A stretch of 39,092 bases of DNA from a virus, in IMG/VR virus record IMGVR_UViG_3300025426_000064, positions 1 through 39,092 of that record. One strand, 5' to 3'. The position numbers were made by a program, and so were the translations under genes. Shown here in pieces: positions 31,461 through 39,092 of the stretch (positions are counted from its first letter, which is position 1; every line of letters begins with the position of its first letter). The notes beneath the pieces were generated by a model that saw only the letters and a program-made list of their open reading frames with translations, made no database searches and was not told where the DNA came from.

Positions 31461-32150
31461 TTATCCTCTTACCCACGGGGCAATCAAAAGGTCAATCTGT
31501 TGGTCAATTTGGTCAAGATTCATTTCACGACGAGTTTGTGGTTCAAACTCAAGAATGATAAATTTTGCGGCCTGGAATAGGCAGGCACGACGAAGCGATG
31601 GAGGAATACCTTTGGTATATCCACCATTGTAAACAACATTAACCCTTGTTCCTTCAGGGGCAAATGTTCCTAAGCGTAGCCATACGTGACCATCAGTAAT
31701 GTCTGGGCCAATTATTCCGCCATGGGCAAAGTTAATTGGTTGATAGTCACCATAGGTGCGAATAATGTTCATGGACGTAATTTCATATGTCCATAGTTCC
31801 GGATATACCGGAGCGAAGTGGTCAAGCCAAAAGTGACGTACAAGAGTCGACGCACCCAATGCGATGGCTTGAGATAGGCCCAATGAACCATAAATGTCCA
31901 TAGGCATGTCTGCATTGTTCCCATACTCAGATGGGTCAATACCGAATAGTCGTTCTTGGAACAAGTGATTTTGAAATGGTGCCAAGCGACGACCTGTGCG
32001 GTCCTCTAAGTGAGAAGTTGCTTCAACCAAAATATCCGCAAGGGTAGTTGGTTCAATGTCAACGACTAACTCAGGGTAGCGCTTCGAAAGGTCAGCAACG
32101 CTGGCAAGTGAAACAGGGTCCTTGTATTGTGAACCGTTGTTTTTTGCCAT
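31461..32150 (-). CDS. Head-tail connector (adaptor) protein
   Basis: 229 residues; the ATG is at 32150. The N-terminal helices (ADLSKRYPELVVDIEPTTLA; ILVEATSHLEDRTGRRL) followed by a beta-rich body and a C-terminal helix (PPSLRRACLFQAAKFIILEF) fit adaptor proteins that form the ring under the portal (HK97 gp6 and SPP1 gp15 type). It is the second gene after the capsid protein, where adaptors usually lie. Confidence is moderate because the body is much longer than the smallest members of that group. Confidence 0.58.
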   Translation of the reverse strand: MAKNNGSQYKDPVSLASVADLSKRYPELVVDIEPTTLADILVEATSHLEDRTGRRLAPFQNHLFQERLFGIDPSEYGNNADMPMDIYGSLGLSQAIALGASTLVRHFWLDHFAPVYPELWTYEITSMNIIRTYGDYQPINFAHGGIIGPDITDGHVWLRLGTFAPEGTRVNVVYNGGYTKGIPPSLRRACLFQAAKFIILEFEPQTRREMNLDQIDQQIDLLIAPWVRG

Positions 32151-32156
32151 AATTAC

Positions 32157-32474
32157 CTAATCCTTGGATTTGCGCTTAGTTGGTGAAGCAACATCTAGTG
32201 CTTCGGATACATCTTCGGAAACTGATGCTTCCTTCTGTTCCTTGAATTCCTTAAGAGTGGTCTTTTTAACGACCTTTTCAACCTTAGAAACTTCCGCTTC
32301 TACTTCTTTTTCAATCTTTTTTACTTCTTTTTGTACAACGTAGTAAAGTTCACCAGGGATTGAAAGAAGTGCGTGAGCCACGCGTGGTGGAACCTCAATG
32401 GCTCCAGCGTCACCGGTCTTCTCCCAAGAGAAGCCTTCTGTGCCGCCTGGTTCATTTGCTGCTAGTAATACCAT
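32157..32474 (-). CDS. 105-residue head-region protein with charged coiled C-terminus
   Basis: The start is the ATG at 32474 (MVLLAANEPGGTEGFSWEKT), with GAAAGGA eight bases upstream. An in-frame upstream start at 32534 would place 20 residues inside the strong hairpin at 32500-32544 and has no ribosome binding site, so it is rejected. The first ~45 residues are compact with a proline-rich helix cap (PPRVAHALLSIPGELYYVV). The rest is highly charged and helical (KEVKKIEKEVEAEVSKVEKV), ending TKRKSKD. It follows the capsid gene; a capsid-associated or head-completion protein is possible. Not recognised. Confidence 0.65.
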   Translation of the reverse strand: MVLLAANEPGGTEGFSWEKTGDAGAIEVPPRVAHALLSIPGELYYVVQKEVKKIEKEVEAEVSKVEKVVKKTTLKEFKEQKEASVSEDVSEALDVASPTKRKSKD

Positions 32475-32499
32475 GGTAAATCCTTTCAAAGAGAAATCC

Positions 32500-32544
32500 A
32501 GCGCGGCGGGTGGGGGAGGAACGAGGGAACCCACCCGCCGCGCT
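32500..32544 (-). terminator. Long GC-rich hairpin after the major capsid gene
   Basis: Perfect 15-base inverted repeat (32500-32514 with 32530-32544; GC-rich, AGCGCGGCGGGTGGG and its complement) around a 15-base loop. It starts 17 bases after the capsid stop. On the minus strand it is followed by GGATTTCTCTTT rather than a continuous T tract. It may end part of the capsid transcripts or protect the capsid message from 3' decay. It is clearly non-coding in the preferred gene model. Confidence 0.75.
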
Positions 32545-32561
32545 GAAATCAGTTTTCCTAA

Positions 32562-34091
32562 TTAGTCAACGATGAAGTTAGGAGAGAAAGACGAGGTAGG
32601 TGTTGAACCATTACCAGCCTTACTGTCCAAAGCACTTGCAACGTTGGCAAGACGACCAATGTACTTAGGCGCACGAACAGCAAGCGTGGTGTCCGCAACG
32701 AATGCGAATGGCAGGCTGTCAGGCGATGCAGTAGTTGGGTAAACGTTAACCGCTTGCATTTCACGTACGTGTGGACGTACGATGTAGTTAGGGTCACGAG
32801 ACATTAGGAAGATGCTTTGCTCACCAGCAGAGGTAAGTGGGTGCAATCCAGCGTTTCCGTATGCGTAAGCCGCAGTTGGAGAAGCCTGAGCGTGCGAACC
32901 ATTGTAAGCAACAAGTGTAGTTCCGTTGTCAACAATCTTGGTAGTTGCGTAAGCAGCACCAGTGTTGTCAAGGAAGTTTGCGTCTACAATACCGAGTAGG
33001 TTGAAGTCTGTGTTTCCAGGTGTTGAACCTGCAGCGCGGTATACCTTGTAGTGCGTTGGCTGTGCGCCTTCTGGACCGACAGGTGTCGAGAACGTAAGGG
33101 TGCAAGCAGTTGTTGAAGGTGACAACTTAGCAGTCTTAGCAGCCTGGATTTCACCGTAACGGGCAATAACAGGTGCAACTGCGTATGTGAAGTCTCCTGA
33201 AAGTGTGCCTGTTCCAGTTGCAGCGCCAGATACGGTTGACATTACGTTTGTGCGTGGTGACAAGAATGAAGTCTTGACAATTGGCACACCACGGTATGTA
33301 GGTACAATCAAACCAGCAGCAATTTCAACTTGGTCCATGAAGCGTTGTTGGTTAACAAGCAACTGGGCAAGACGACTGTTTGCGTTAGGTGACATGAGGA
33401 ACATCCACTCTGAGTTCTCAACTGGCTCAGCGACATTGCTTTCAACAAGGTCAATGAGGAGGTCAAGTCCACCAAGTGTTAGTGAGTTTCCACCGAAGTC
33501 GATTGCATTTTGGTCAACACCATCAACCCAAGGGTTGAATCCTGGAGCGCCCCATGTTGAAGCACCACCGTAGTTGTCAATTGCACCGCCACCGATACCA
33601 GCAGAAGGTCCGCCAGTAGATGCTGATGAGAATGACGAGCAAATTACGTCAAGTCCATCGAATTGTGGGTAAGGACCGTTAATTGTAGGTGCTTCTGCAC
33701 CCCAAATTAGCGAGTTCTCAATGTCCCAGTAAAGGCCACGAGCAGCACCCTCGATTTCGCGAGCACGAAGGTCGCCAATCAAGTCTGCTGTTACAGCCTG
33801 TGAGTAACCAGTTACAGCACCGACACTTTGTAGCAAGCGAATTTGGAAATTCTCTTGTGCGTAGTTAGATGTTGATACTGGACGTGCACCGCCATCAGTG
33901 ACGAATCCGCCCTGAGGAAGCGTTGTACGCTTGTTGAAGTAGTAAACTGTTGAGCCCCACTTGACCGTAGGTAGCGAGCGTACTAGTGGCGCATAGCGGC
34001 GCTGGTACTCAAGCAATACTGGGTCAATCTGCTTCTGAACTAGTGCAGCAGCACCAGCAGCAGTTAAGGCCTCTTCCAAATCGTTAGCCAT
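32562..34091 (-). CDS. Major capsid protein (HK97-type fold) with Ig/FN3-like insertion
   Basis: 509 residues; the ATG at 34091 follows AAGGAGAA. HK97-type features include an N-terminal helix (MANDLEEALTAAGAAALVQK), a strand and turn near 43-60 (VKWGSTVYYFNKRT), the long helix around 97-125 (SQAVTADLIGDLRAREIEGA), and PNANSRLAQLLVNQQRFMDQ with IVPTYRGVPIVKTSF (261-275). Residues about 285-385 form an added domain (GDFTYAVAPVIARYGE, HYKVYRAAGS) of immunoglobulin or FN3 type, exposed on capsids that carry one. The C-terminus resumes with SIFLMSRDPNYIVRP (426-440). Position after the protease and before connectors supports the call. Capsid identity firm; insertion type by pattern. Confidence 0.85.
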   Translation of the reverse strand: MANDLEEALTAAGAAALVQKQIDPVLLEYQRRYAPLVRSLPTVKWGSTVYYFNKRTTLPQGGFVTDGGARPVSTSNYAQENFQIRLLQSVGAVTGYSQAVTADLIGDLRAREIEGAARGLYWDIENSLIWGAEAPTINGPYPQFDGLDVICSSFSSASTGGPSAGIGGGAIDNYGGASTWGAPGFNPWVDGVDQNAIDFGGNSLTLGGLDLLIDLVESNVAEPVENSEWMFLMSPNANSRLAQLLVNQQRFMDQVEIAAGLIVPTYRGVPIVKTSFLSPRTNVMSTVSGAATGTGTLSGDFTYAVAPVIARYGEIQAAKTAKLSPSTTACTLTFSTPVGPEGAQPTHYKVYRAAGSTPGNTDFNLLGIVDANFLDNTGAAYATTKIVDNGTTLVAYNGSHAQASPTAAYAYGNAGLHPLTSAGEQSIFLMSRDPNYIVRPHVREMQAVNVYPTTASPDSLPFAFVADTTLAVRAPKYIGRLANVASALDSKAGNGSTPTSSFSPNFIVD

Positions 34092-34138
34092 TGCTAATTC
34101 TCCTTATATATATTGGATAGGGGTTTATTTTTAATTGC

Positions 34139-36502
34139 TTAGAAGCCGCGGTCGGCTTGAGCAAACTTGTTTGCGAAGAATGGAGTTGAACCCCATACTT
34201 CATTCTGTACCTTACGGAATGCAGAAGAGTTCATCTCTGCAAGCGCGCGTGGGTCCAGTTCCTCCGACTCTGACAAGTCAGAGGCGTCGTTTCCGGTAGA
34301 AGTGTTGACGAGTCCCTTACGGAAAGTGTTTCCACCACGGTAAGACTCGACAGCATTCTTCTTTGCAGCAGCAACGGCTTCGGTAGCAGCCTTAGTGGCG
34401 GCCTCCGCAATCATTGCAGCAACTTGGTCGGCTGTAAATAGGTTTTCTGACACAATGTTCTCCTGTGTTTCAATAGTTGATTCTTCAGTAGCAACTTCTT
34501 CAGCAGCAACTTCTTCGGCAGGGGCTTCAGCCTCTGCTTCTGGTGCTACTTCAGTGTCTGCAACTGTTTCATCAGATTCCTTAGGTGCCTGTGCAGAAAT
34601 AATCATTGCTGCAAGGGCAGATAGGTCTGCGTCACTCAGCGTACGGATAGCAGCGGTTTCAAGCGTTGCCTCTTCAGCCGGAGTTTCTTCAGTTGTGTTT
34701 TCGTCGGACACTTCTGTCTCCTTTTCTTCAGTTGGGGCATTGTCGCTTGACTCTGCCTGTGGTACGGGGTCCCCACAAGTGGGGCAATACATAGCGTCTT
34801 GTGGAGTTGTTTCTCCACAATTGCTACAGCCGAGCGCATTTGCCGTCATTGACGTTGGCAAGGGCGCTCCACACATGTGACAGTGAATTGCGTCTTCGTG
34901 ACATTCGGTTCCGCACTCAGAGCACTCTTTTGCCGTCATTGCTGGAGCAGAAACTGCTTCTCCGCAACTGGGGCAGAATTGTGCATCTGCTGGGCAACCG
35001 GGAGCGCCACAGTGTTCGCATTCCATGTTGTTGTCGTCTGTCATAGATTCATCCTCTGGCCCCATGCCACCAGCATCGCCGGTTGCATCTACCTGTGACC
35101 AGTCAGGTTTAGATAGGTAAATGTCGCCATCGTCATCTGGGTCAATTGCGTGCATAGCAGCAATAGCACCAAAGGCAATACGATTGGCAACAATCCTTAA
35201 TTTATTAGGGTCGTTTGTTTGACCAGTAACATTAATTGTGTCATAGTCATTAACAAGAGAAATAGAAGCGTAGGCCTCTAAAATTTCTTGAAAATCAGCG
35301 GCAAGTTGTTCTTGCTCGCTAACAATGTTAATACCAAACTTTTTTGCTGCTGATTTAATGCGAGACTTAACTCGAGCAAGTTGAGCAGTTGTGTAAAGAC
35401 CAGCGTTGTCGCCTTGGTTAATGTATGACCAAGCGGCACGAACGTGTGCGGCAGTGTCAATTGGATAACGCTTTTTCTTGTCTTTTTGGTAACCAGGGTC
35501 AGCGTAGGCAACATTACCGTAAGGCTTGGAGGCATCTTTTTCAAAAATTGAATTAACCGCATCTTCAACGGCTGTTTCTACAGCATCGCGAATTACATCA
35601 GCGGCTTCGTAAGCAACCATTTCCTCATCGCGTGAAACAACTTCTACAGTTTCTACTGATTCAAAAATTGCAAGTTTGTTGTGTGATTCTGCAAGAGCAG
35701 CGTATTGAATTTCTGCACCTTCAACGCCAGGGCTGTTAGTGAAGTCAATACCGTGAATTGCAAGGTCGTCAGCAGTTGTTGCTTCTTGACCATCGGTGTG
35801 TACAATCGTTTCTGGATTGCCACGCCATTCACCACGAATAGAAACGCCTTTAATAAACTTTCCTGCGGCAAGGTTTGCAACATCACGCCCGTGAGCAGTA
35901 TTTGCAATTTCTGCTTCAAACATAGCAGAGCCATCGGCAAGAATTTTTACGTTGGTAATACGACCAACTGTTGAAGTTGCGTCGTCTTGAAAAGCCGCTG
36001 CGTGGCTGGTAGCCATGTTTAATGGCATTCCTTCACCAGATTGAATCTGGCCTTGCATGCGCTCTACGGCTTTTGCAATGTTACCGCGTGTGTAAAGACG
36101 ACGGTTTTTTGAAAGGCCGGGCTTTAGAAATACACCACGAATAGTGGCTGCTTTTGTTGAAGCCATGTTTGGATTCTCCTGAGATTCTTTAGCGTCTAAT
36201 TTTTTTATAATTCCATTAACCCAAGAACGCCCAGCGTCTCCGCCCCAACCAAGCCATGCAATGTAACCAGCAGATGGATTTGATTGGTTTGCCCAATCTT
36301 TGCCCTTCTTGTCAACTTCGTGACGAGCAAAATATGAGTGCATTCTTTTAATGGTGTCGGCAGATATGTTTTTACCGTTAGAAAGGTCTCGTGCACGAGC
36401 AACGCCTACGGCGGTCATGCCACGATTGTGTTTCCTGCGCAGTTCTAATGAACGTGCTGCATTTGCTCTAACTTGTTGTGGTGGTGAAAAACCTTCTGCC
36501 AT
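34139..36502 (-). CDS. Prohead protease/scaffold polyprotein with DUF6582-like segment and three zinc ribbons
   Basis: 787 residues. Residues 1-100 are a small basic domain (ARDLSNGKNISADTIKRMHS). About 115-270 form a herpesvirus-type prohead protease core with a candidate His167 (ATSHAAAF) and Ser221 (GVSIRGEW). About 325-395 match the DUF6582 pattern (YADPGYQK...KKRYPIDTAAHVRAAW). Residues 495-576 hold three zinc ribbons: Cys495/498/510/513, Cys527/530/541/544 and Cys559/562/573/576. About 590-700 are Glu/Ala-rich and helical, as in scaffolds, and the last ~80 residues have no known pattern. No separate scaffold gene lies between it and the capsid gene, so this protein may supply both jobs and cut itself. 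The zinc ribbons are unusual in such proteins. Confidence 0.82.
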   Translation of the reverse strand: MAEGFSPPQQVRANAARSLELRRKHNRGMTAVGVARARDLSNGKNISADTIKRMHSYFARHEVDKKGKDWANQSNPSAGYIAWLGWGGDAGRSWVNGIIKKLDAKESQENPNMASTKAATIRGVFLKPGLSKNRRLYTRGNIAKAVERMQGQIQSGEGMPLNMATSHAAAFQDDATSTVGRITNVKILADGSAMFEAEIANTAHGRDVANLAAGKFIKGVSIRGEWRGNPETIVHTDGQEATTADDLAIHGIDFTNSPGVEGAEIQYAALAESHNKLAIFESVETVEVVSRDEEMVAYEAADVIRDAVETAVEDAVNSIFEKDASKPYGNVAYADPGYQKDKKKRYPIDTAAHVRAAWSYINQGDNAGLYTTAQLARVKSRIKSAAKKFGINIVSEQEQLAADFQEILEAYASISLVNDYDTINVTGQTNDPNKLRIVANRIAFGAIAAMHAIDPDDDGDIYLSKPDWSQVDATGDAGGMGPEDESMTDDNNMECEHCGAPGCPADAQFCPSCGEAVSAPAMTAKECSECGTECHEDAIHCHMCGAPLPTSMTANALGCSNCGETTPQDAMYCPTCGDPVPQAESSDNAPTEEKETEVSDENTTEETPAEEATLETAAIRTLSDADLSALAAMIISAQAPKESDETVADTEVAPEAEAEAPAEEVAAEEVATEESTIETQENIVSENLFTADQVAAMIAEAATKAATEAVAAAKKNAVESYRGGNTFRKGLVNTSTGNDASDLSESEELDPRALAEMNSSAFRKVQNEVWGSTPFFANKFAQADRGF

Positions 36503-36512
36503 AATTTAATTC

Positions 36513-36995
36513 TTACCTTGGAGTGTAACGGTGTCCCCGTACTCTCCATCTTTTGACTTGTTTTGCTCGATAAGAACGTTTAAACAAACGTTTTCTCATC
36601 TTGTGTTTTCTACTGCCGCCCCAATGGGTTCTACCCATGTAACTTGCGGGGCTTAAACTTGCTCTAAATTTTTTGTTTATACCACGAACCGTTGGTTTTG
36701 GCATTTTGGCTTTTGCTCTGTAACGTATAACCCTTGTTCCAAGTGGTCTTGCTTTTAAAAAAGCAATATCTCGCATATTAAATGCACGTATAGCAGCACC
36801 AGATTCTCGGCTTTTTAGAGTCTTTTTTTGAATTCCTCTATATTGAGCAGCCTTGGTGTGTTTAAATTGACCACGTCTCATTCGAGCAATCTGAAGGTTT
36901 GCTCTTTCAGCGGCTAATTGAGACGGTGTTTGTGAGCCAGATGGATACTTTTTGTGCAAGGCATAAGCGCCCGCACGACCCAAATAATTACCCAT
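36513..36995 (-). CDS. Very basic 160-residue head-region protein
   Basis: 160 residues with exceptional Lys/Arg content. The start ATG overlaps the upstream stop (TAATG). Basic clusters such as KHKMRKRLFKR and AKQVKRWRVRGHR fill the C-terminus. A central segment (FNMRDIAFLKARPLGTRV) may fold, and no membrane or catalytic motif is seen. Not recognised. In this position (portal to protease) it could bind DNA or the acidic scaffold part of the neighbouring protease polyprotein, or be an internal head protein. The charge is seen directly; the role is inferred. Confidence 0.72.
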   Translation of the reverse strand: MGNYLGRAGAYALHKKYPSGSQTPSQLAAERANLQIARMRRGQFKHTKAAQYRGIQKKTLKSRESGAAIRAFNMRDIAFLKARPLGTRVIRYRAKAKMPKPTVRGINKKFRASLSPASYMGRTHWGGSRKHKMRKRLFKRSYRAKQVKRWRVRGHRYTPR

Positions 36996-37153
36996 TAGCC
37001 GACTTCTTTAGAAACCAATGCGGCGGCTTTAGAGGCCGTCATTCCTTTATAAGAAATAAATTTAAAAATAGGTTTTGTTTGGTCTGCTTGTGGAAAAGTG
37101 TCTGCATCAATGATTCCACCTTCGGTGTAAGCATTTGCTTCTTCATTACTCAT
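36995..37153 (-). CDS. 52-residue protein after the portal
   Basis: A 52-residue frame (starts MSNEEANAYTEGGIIDAD, ends ASKAAALVSKEVG). It overlaps the portal stop by eight bases (ATGAGTAA at 37146-37153), and its own stop overlaps the next start (TAATG at 36993-36997). Both junctions match the coupling style of this operon, which supports real translation. Ala/Glu/Asp-rich with a FKFISYKGMTASKAA segment. Not recognised; a small head-assembly factor is possible. Confidence 0.6.
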   Translation of the reverse strand: MSNEEANAYTEGGIIDADTFPQADQTKPIFKFISYKGMTASKAAALVSKEVG

Positions 37154-38675
37154 CTTCTAAAGACTCCGATATAGATTCGGTTCCTTTTGGTGCTTGTGGT
37201 GCACCCAATGCTGGGGTTGCTTGAGTTTTTTTTGTTGTTTTAGTGCGAACCGTTTTTGAAGATTTTGTCACATTGGGGTTAGGCGATGTGTTTGGTGGAA
37301 CTGGTGCGTTTTTTGTTTGCGCGCTCACACCAACAGTCGTTGCTTGTACTGCAGCAAGATTTGCTTTAGACAGAGCATTAAGGTCTGACCATAGAACCAT
37401 GTTTTGACGGTCAACAAGAATTGGGTCATCTCCACCATCAACGGCTGGTTCGCCGATGTCGGCACGTGCCTTGTTAAGTGTCCATGAACCATTGCGGATG
37501 CGTTGGTCTCGAATCATTTCGATAACTTCGTCGTCTCGCCAGTCCACTACGCCAAACTTTAGAATCCAATCAGTTACTCCATATGCCTGGTAAAGAAGGG
37601 CAAATGAAAACTTTTCAAGAACAATTTCTTGGATTGGTCCAACGGTATTGACGCGGAAAGTTTTGTCCTGCTGGGTGCCGGTTCCTCCCCCAAGGTTACC
37701 GGCTTCGATGACACCAACCTTTGAAGGTGGTACACCATACCCAGACAAGATTTCATCGCGGCGCTGTTGAAGGGTGTTGAGCCAGTTATTAATCTGGTTT
37801 GTACCCATTTCATGCACAATGGCACCACCCTTTGTTTCAAAGAGGTTACCGATATTGCGTGCGCCAAGGTTTCTAATTGCGTACTGTTGTTGAAGTCTTT
37901 TCATTTCCGATTCCGGAAGAGCCATAGGCCAGTCAACGTGAGCACGCAGTGGGTCACCGCGCTTCATTGTTTCTTTAATGAGAGCAGCAGTAAACAGCCA
38001 AGAAGTGATAGGCAGAATGTTTTTCTGCGTTGGGCTTACACCGTAAAGAGTGTCGCCAGGTGAATCAAATTTAACGTGAATAACTTCGTTTGACTTAAAG
38101 TGTGCTTCACGATTTGTTGGAGTTTTTTGATGATATCCTTTAATGACACCATGTTCATCAGATATAACTGTGATTGTTGTTGGGTCCAAAGGATAGAGAG
38201 CGACCGGCTCCCCCATAACCCAAACGACTTCTGTAAATGAGTCACCAAAAATAAGAAGGTCAGTAATAACCGAACGCATTAATTGGCGAATGTCGTCTTT
38301 GGGGTTAACGTACTTAAGTAGTTGTTGAATTTTTTTTACTTCTTCTGGTGCTTCTGGTGCTATTTTTTCCCCGGTAACGCCACCTTCGTAATTGACTTCT
38401 AGACCACCAGCAGTTGCTGTTCTGGCAATTGTGTCAATAGAGGCAGAAGACCATGGGCATGCCAAGTATGCTTGCAGCAATTGCTGCATAAACGTAGGTC
38501 GGTCAAGAGTACCTGCAGTAACGTTTGAACCTGGATTGGTTTCATTTGAACCACCAATTGGAACTCCGGTTGCATAACCGGCTCGTTTTGGACCACTTTT
38601 TGGGCGTGCCTCAATAATTCCTTCGTAGTTCAATGACGCTTCTTCAAGCCCTTTTCTAAAAGATGATATAGCCAT
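37146..38675 (-). CDS. Portal protein (HK97 family-like)
   Basis: 509 residues; the ATG at 38675 is 15 bases after the terminase stop region. Family features: YLACPWSSASIDTIARTATAG near the N-terminus; FGDSFTEVVWVMGEPVALYP followed by the PTTITVISDEHG strand; VIHVKFDSPGDTLYGVSPTQ; a helical stem region with LNTLQQRRDEILSGYGVPP; and a C-terminal tail rich in Thr/Lys/Pro (about residues 450-509). The portal is the dodecameric ring at one vertex through which DNA enters and leaves. The order terminase-portal-protease-capsid supports it strongly. Confidence 0.9.
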   Translation of the reverse strand: MAISSFRKGLEEASLNYEGIIEARPKSGPKRAGYATGVPIGGSNETNPGSNVTAGTLDRPTFMQQLLQAYLACPWSSASIDTIARTATAGGLEVNYEGGVTGEKIAPEAPEEVKKIQQLLKYVNPKDDIRQLMRSVITDLLIFGDSFTEVVWVMGEPVALYPLDPTTITVISDEHGVIKGYHQKTPTNREAHFKSNEVIHVKFDSPGDTLYGVSPTQKNILPITSWLFTAALIKETMKRGDPLRAHVDWPMALPESEMKRLQQQYAIRNLGARNIGNLFETKGGAIVHEMGTNQINNWLNTLQQRRDEILSGYGVPPSKVGVIEAGNLGGGTGTQQDKTFRVNTVGPIQEIVLEKFSFALLYQAYGVTDWILKFGVVDWRDDEVIEMIRDQRIRNGSWTLNKARADIGEPAVDGGDDPILVDRQNMVLWSDLNALSKANLAAVQATTVGVSAQTKNAPVPPNTSPNPNVTKSSKTVRTKTTKKTQATPALGAPQAPKGTESISESLEDE

Positions 38676-38690
38676 CTCGGTTATCTTTCT

Positions 38691-39092
38691 TTAGTTAAAG
38701 GGACTAAGCCCAAGGTCGCCAACAAACAACCCTCCAAAGTTTGGTTGAAGTAACGGTTCTGATTGACTTGGTTCTTCAACAATGACCATTGTATCTGGAA
38801 CACTTGTTTTAAAGATTGGGCCCTCGTCATAAAGTATTGGTCTTGCATGTGCTCCAGCGTACATGCAAAGGTATCTTAGTGCGTCAGCAATGTGGTCGTC
38901 AACGTTTCTTGTTTCAGAATCATCTGGTTTTGCTGCGCTTCTTGGAAGTGCTGGAATTTGTTCAATAAATTGCGGGCACATGTCTTCAAAAACATGAAGC
39001 ATTGGGCAAAGTTTTTTACCCTCTAATTTGTGCATTTCGCATGCTGGGCCATCATTCAAATATTGATGGACTCTTGACCAACCGTTTATGCG
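38691..39092 (-). CDS. terL: Large terminase subunit, C-terminal part (5' end beyond window)
   Basis: The frame is open to the right edge, with 133 residues visible and the N-terminal ATPase part missing. The first residues (RINGWSRVHQYLND) and the segment SETRNVDDHIADALRYLCMY match the C-terminal RNase H-like nuclease domain of large terminases, whose last catalytic Asp lies in the DDH-x-ADALRY motif. A short Pro/Glu-rich tail ends the protein. It cuts concatemeric DNA and docks on the portal encoded next. In-frame internal TTG or ATG codons near 39051-39059 are not the real start. Confidence 0.85.
   Translation of the reverse strand, partial: RINGWSRVHQYLNDGPACEMHKLEGKKLCPMLHVFEDMCPQFIEQIPALPRSAAKPDDSETRNVDDHIADALRYLCMYAGAHARPILYDEGPIFKTSVPDTMVIVEEPSQSEPLLQPNFGGLFVGDLGLSPFN

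Noticed and set aside
32475-32534. Longer N-terminus for the gene at 32157-32474, starting near 32534
   Set aside because: The extra codons are the GC-rich inverted repeat and loop, giving an artificial Pro-rich peptide. There is no ribosome binding site at 32534, while a good one precedes the ATG at 32474.
34092-34138. TATATATA run before the capsid gene as a promoter
   Set aside because: No convincing -35 at 16-18 bases; AT runs are common here, and the strong ribosome binding site alone explains expression.
1-39092. CRISPR array, tRNA gene, insertion sequence, integrase or toxin-antitoxin pair
   Set aside because: Repeats present are coding (collagen and propeller repeats), gaps are too small for arrays, and no cloverleaf-like, transposase, integrase or toxin-antitoxin sequence was noticed.

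Overview
The window is the late (virion and lysis) region of a tailed bacteriophage with a contractile tail (a myovirus-like member of Caudoviricetes). Every convincing gene is on the minus strand, so transcription runs from high to low coordinates. The gene order (terminase, portal, protease, capsid, connectors, sheath, tube, tail chaperone, tape measure, baseplate, fibres, lysis) is that of a late operon. The sequence is moderately AT-rich, genes are packed with many TAATG or ATGA overlaps, and most starts follow an AGGA-type ribosome binding site. The DUF6582-like segment in the protease, the cysteine-peptidase types after the lysis genes and the collagen-like fibres recall phages of Actinomycetota. 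A lower-GC planktonic actinobacterial host is therefore a reasonable but unproven guess. No bacterial flanking gene, integrase, tRNA or CRISPR array was seen.

Packaging and head (39092 to about 29980): the C-terminus of the large terminase (cut by the window edge), an HK97-type portal, a 52-residue gene, a very basic 160-residue protein, a long protease/scaffold polyprotein with three zinc ribbons, the major capsid protein with an Ig/FN3-like insertion, a strong hairpin, a 105-residue acidic/coiled protein, and three connector or tail-completion genes.

Tail (about 29980 to 13980): an 86-residue gene, sheath, tube, a tail assembly chaperone with an apparent -1 frameshift extension, a terminator with competing hairpins, tape measure, LysM protein, baseplate hub, a probable OB-fold spike protein, a glycosyltransferase-methyltransferase fusion, an FN3-gp25 fusion, a baseplate J protein with a very large insertion, a P2 I-like protein and a first fibre.

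Adsorption (about 13970 to 6885) and a second fibre block (3468 to 1): a small beta-rich protein, four tandem paralogous fibres that each carry seven propeller-type repeats, a 94-residue gene, a jelly-roll fibre with a 46-residue partner gene, and two Gln-rich collagen-like fibres (the last cut by the left edge). Between the fibre blocks sit a CHAP/NlpC-like endolysin, three small membrane proteins (one DUF1003-like), two further papain-fold candidates and an HNH protein. Candidate promoters precede three fibre modules and share an ACT(A/G)GA element at the -35 box. Hairpins with terminator form lie between modules, so fibre modules may be transcribed separately from the main late transcript.

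The best leads are the four-copy seven-repeat fibre array, the glycosyltransferase-methyltransferase fusion inside the baseplate operon, the giant insertion in the baseplate J protein, the frameshift-plus-attenuator arrangement before the tape measure, and the zinc-ribbon protease/scaffold polyprotein. Family assignments come from reading the translated sequences; no database search was run.
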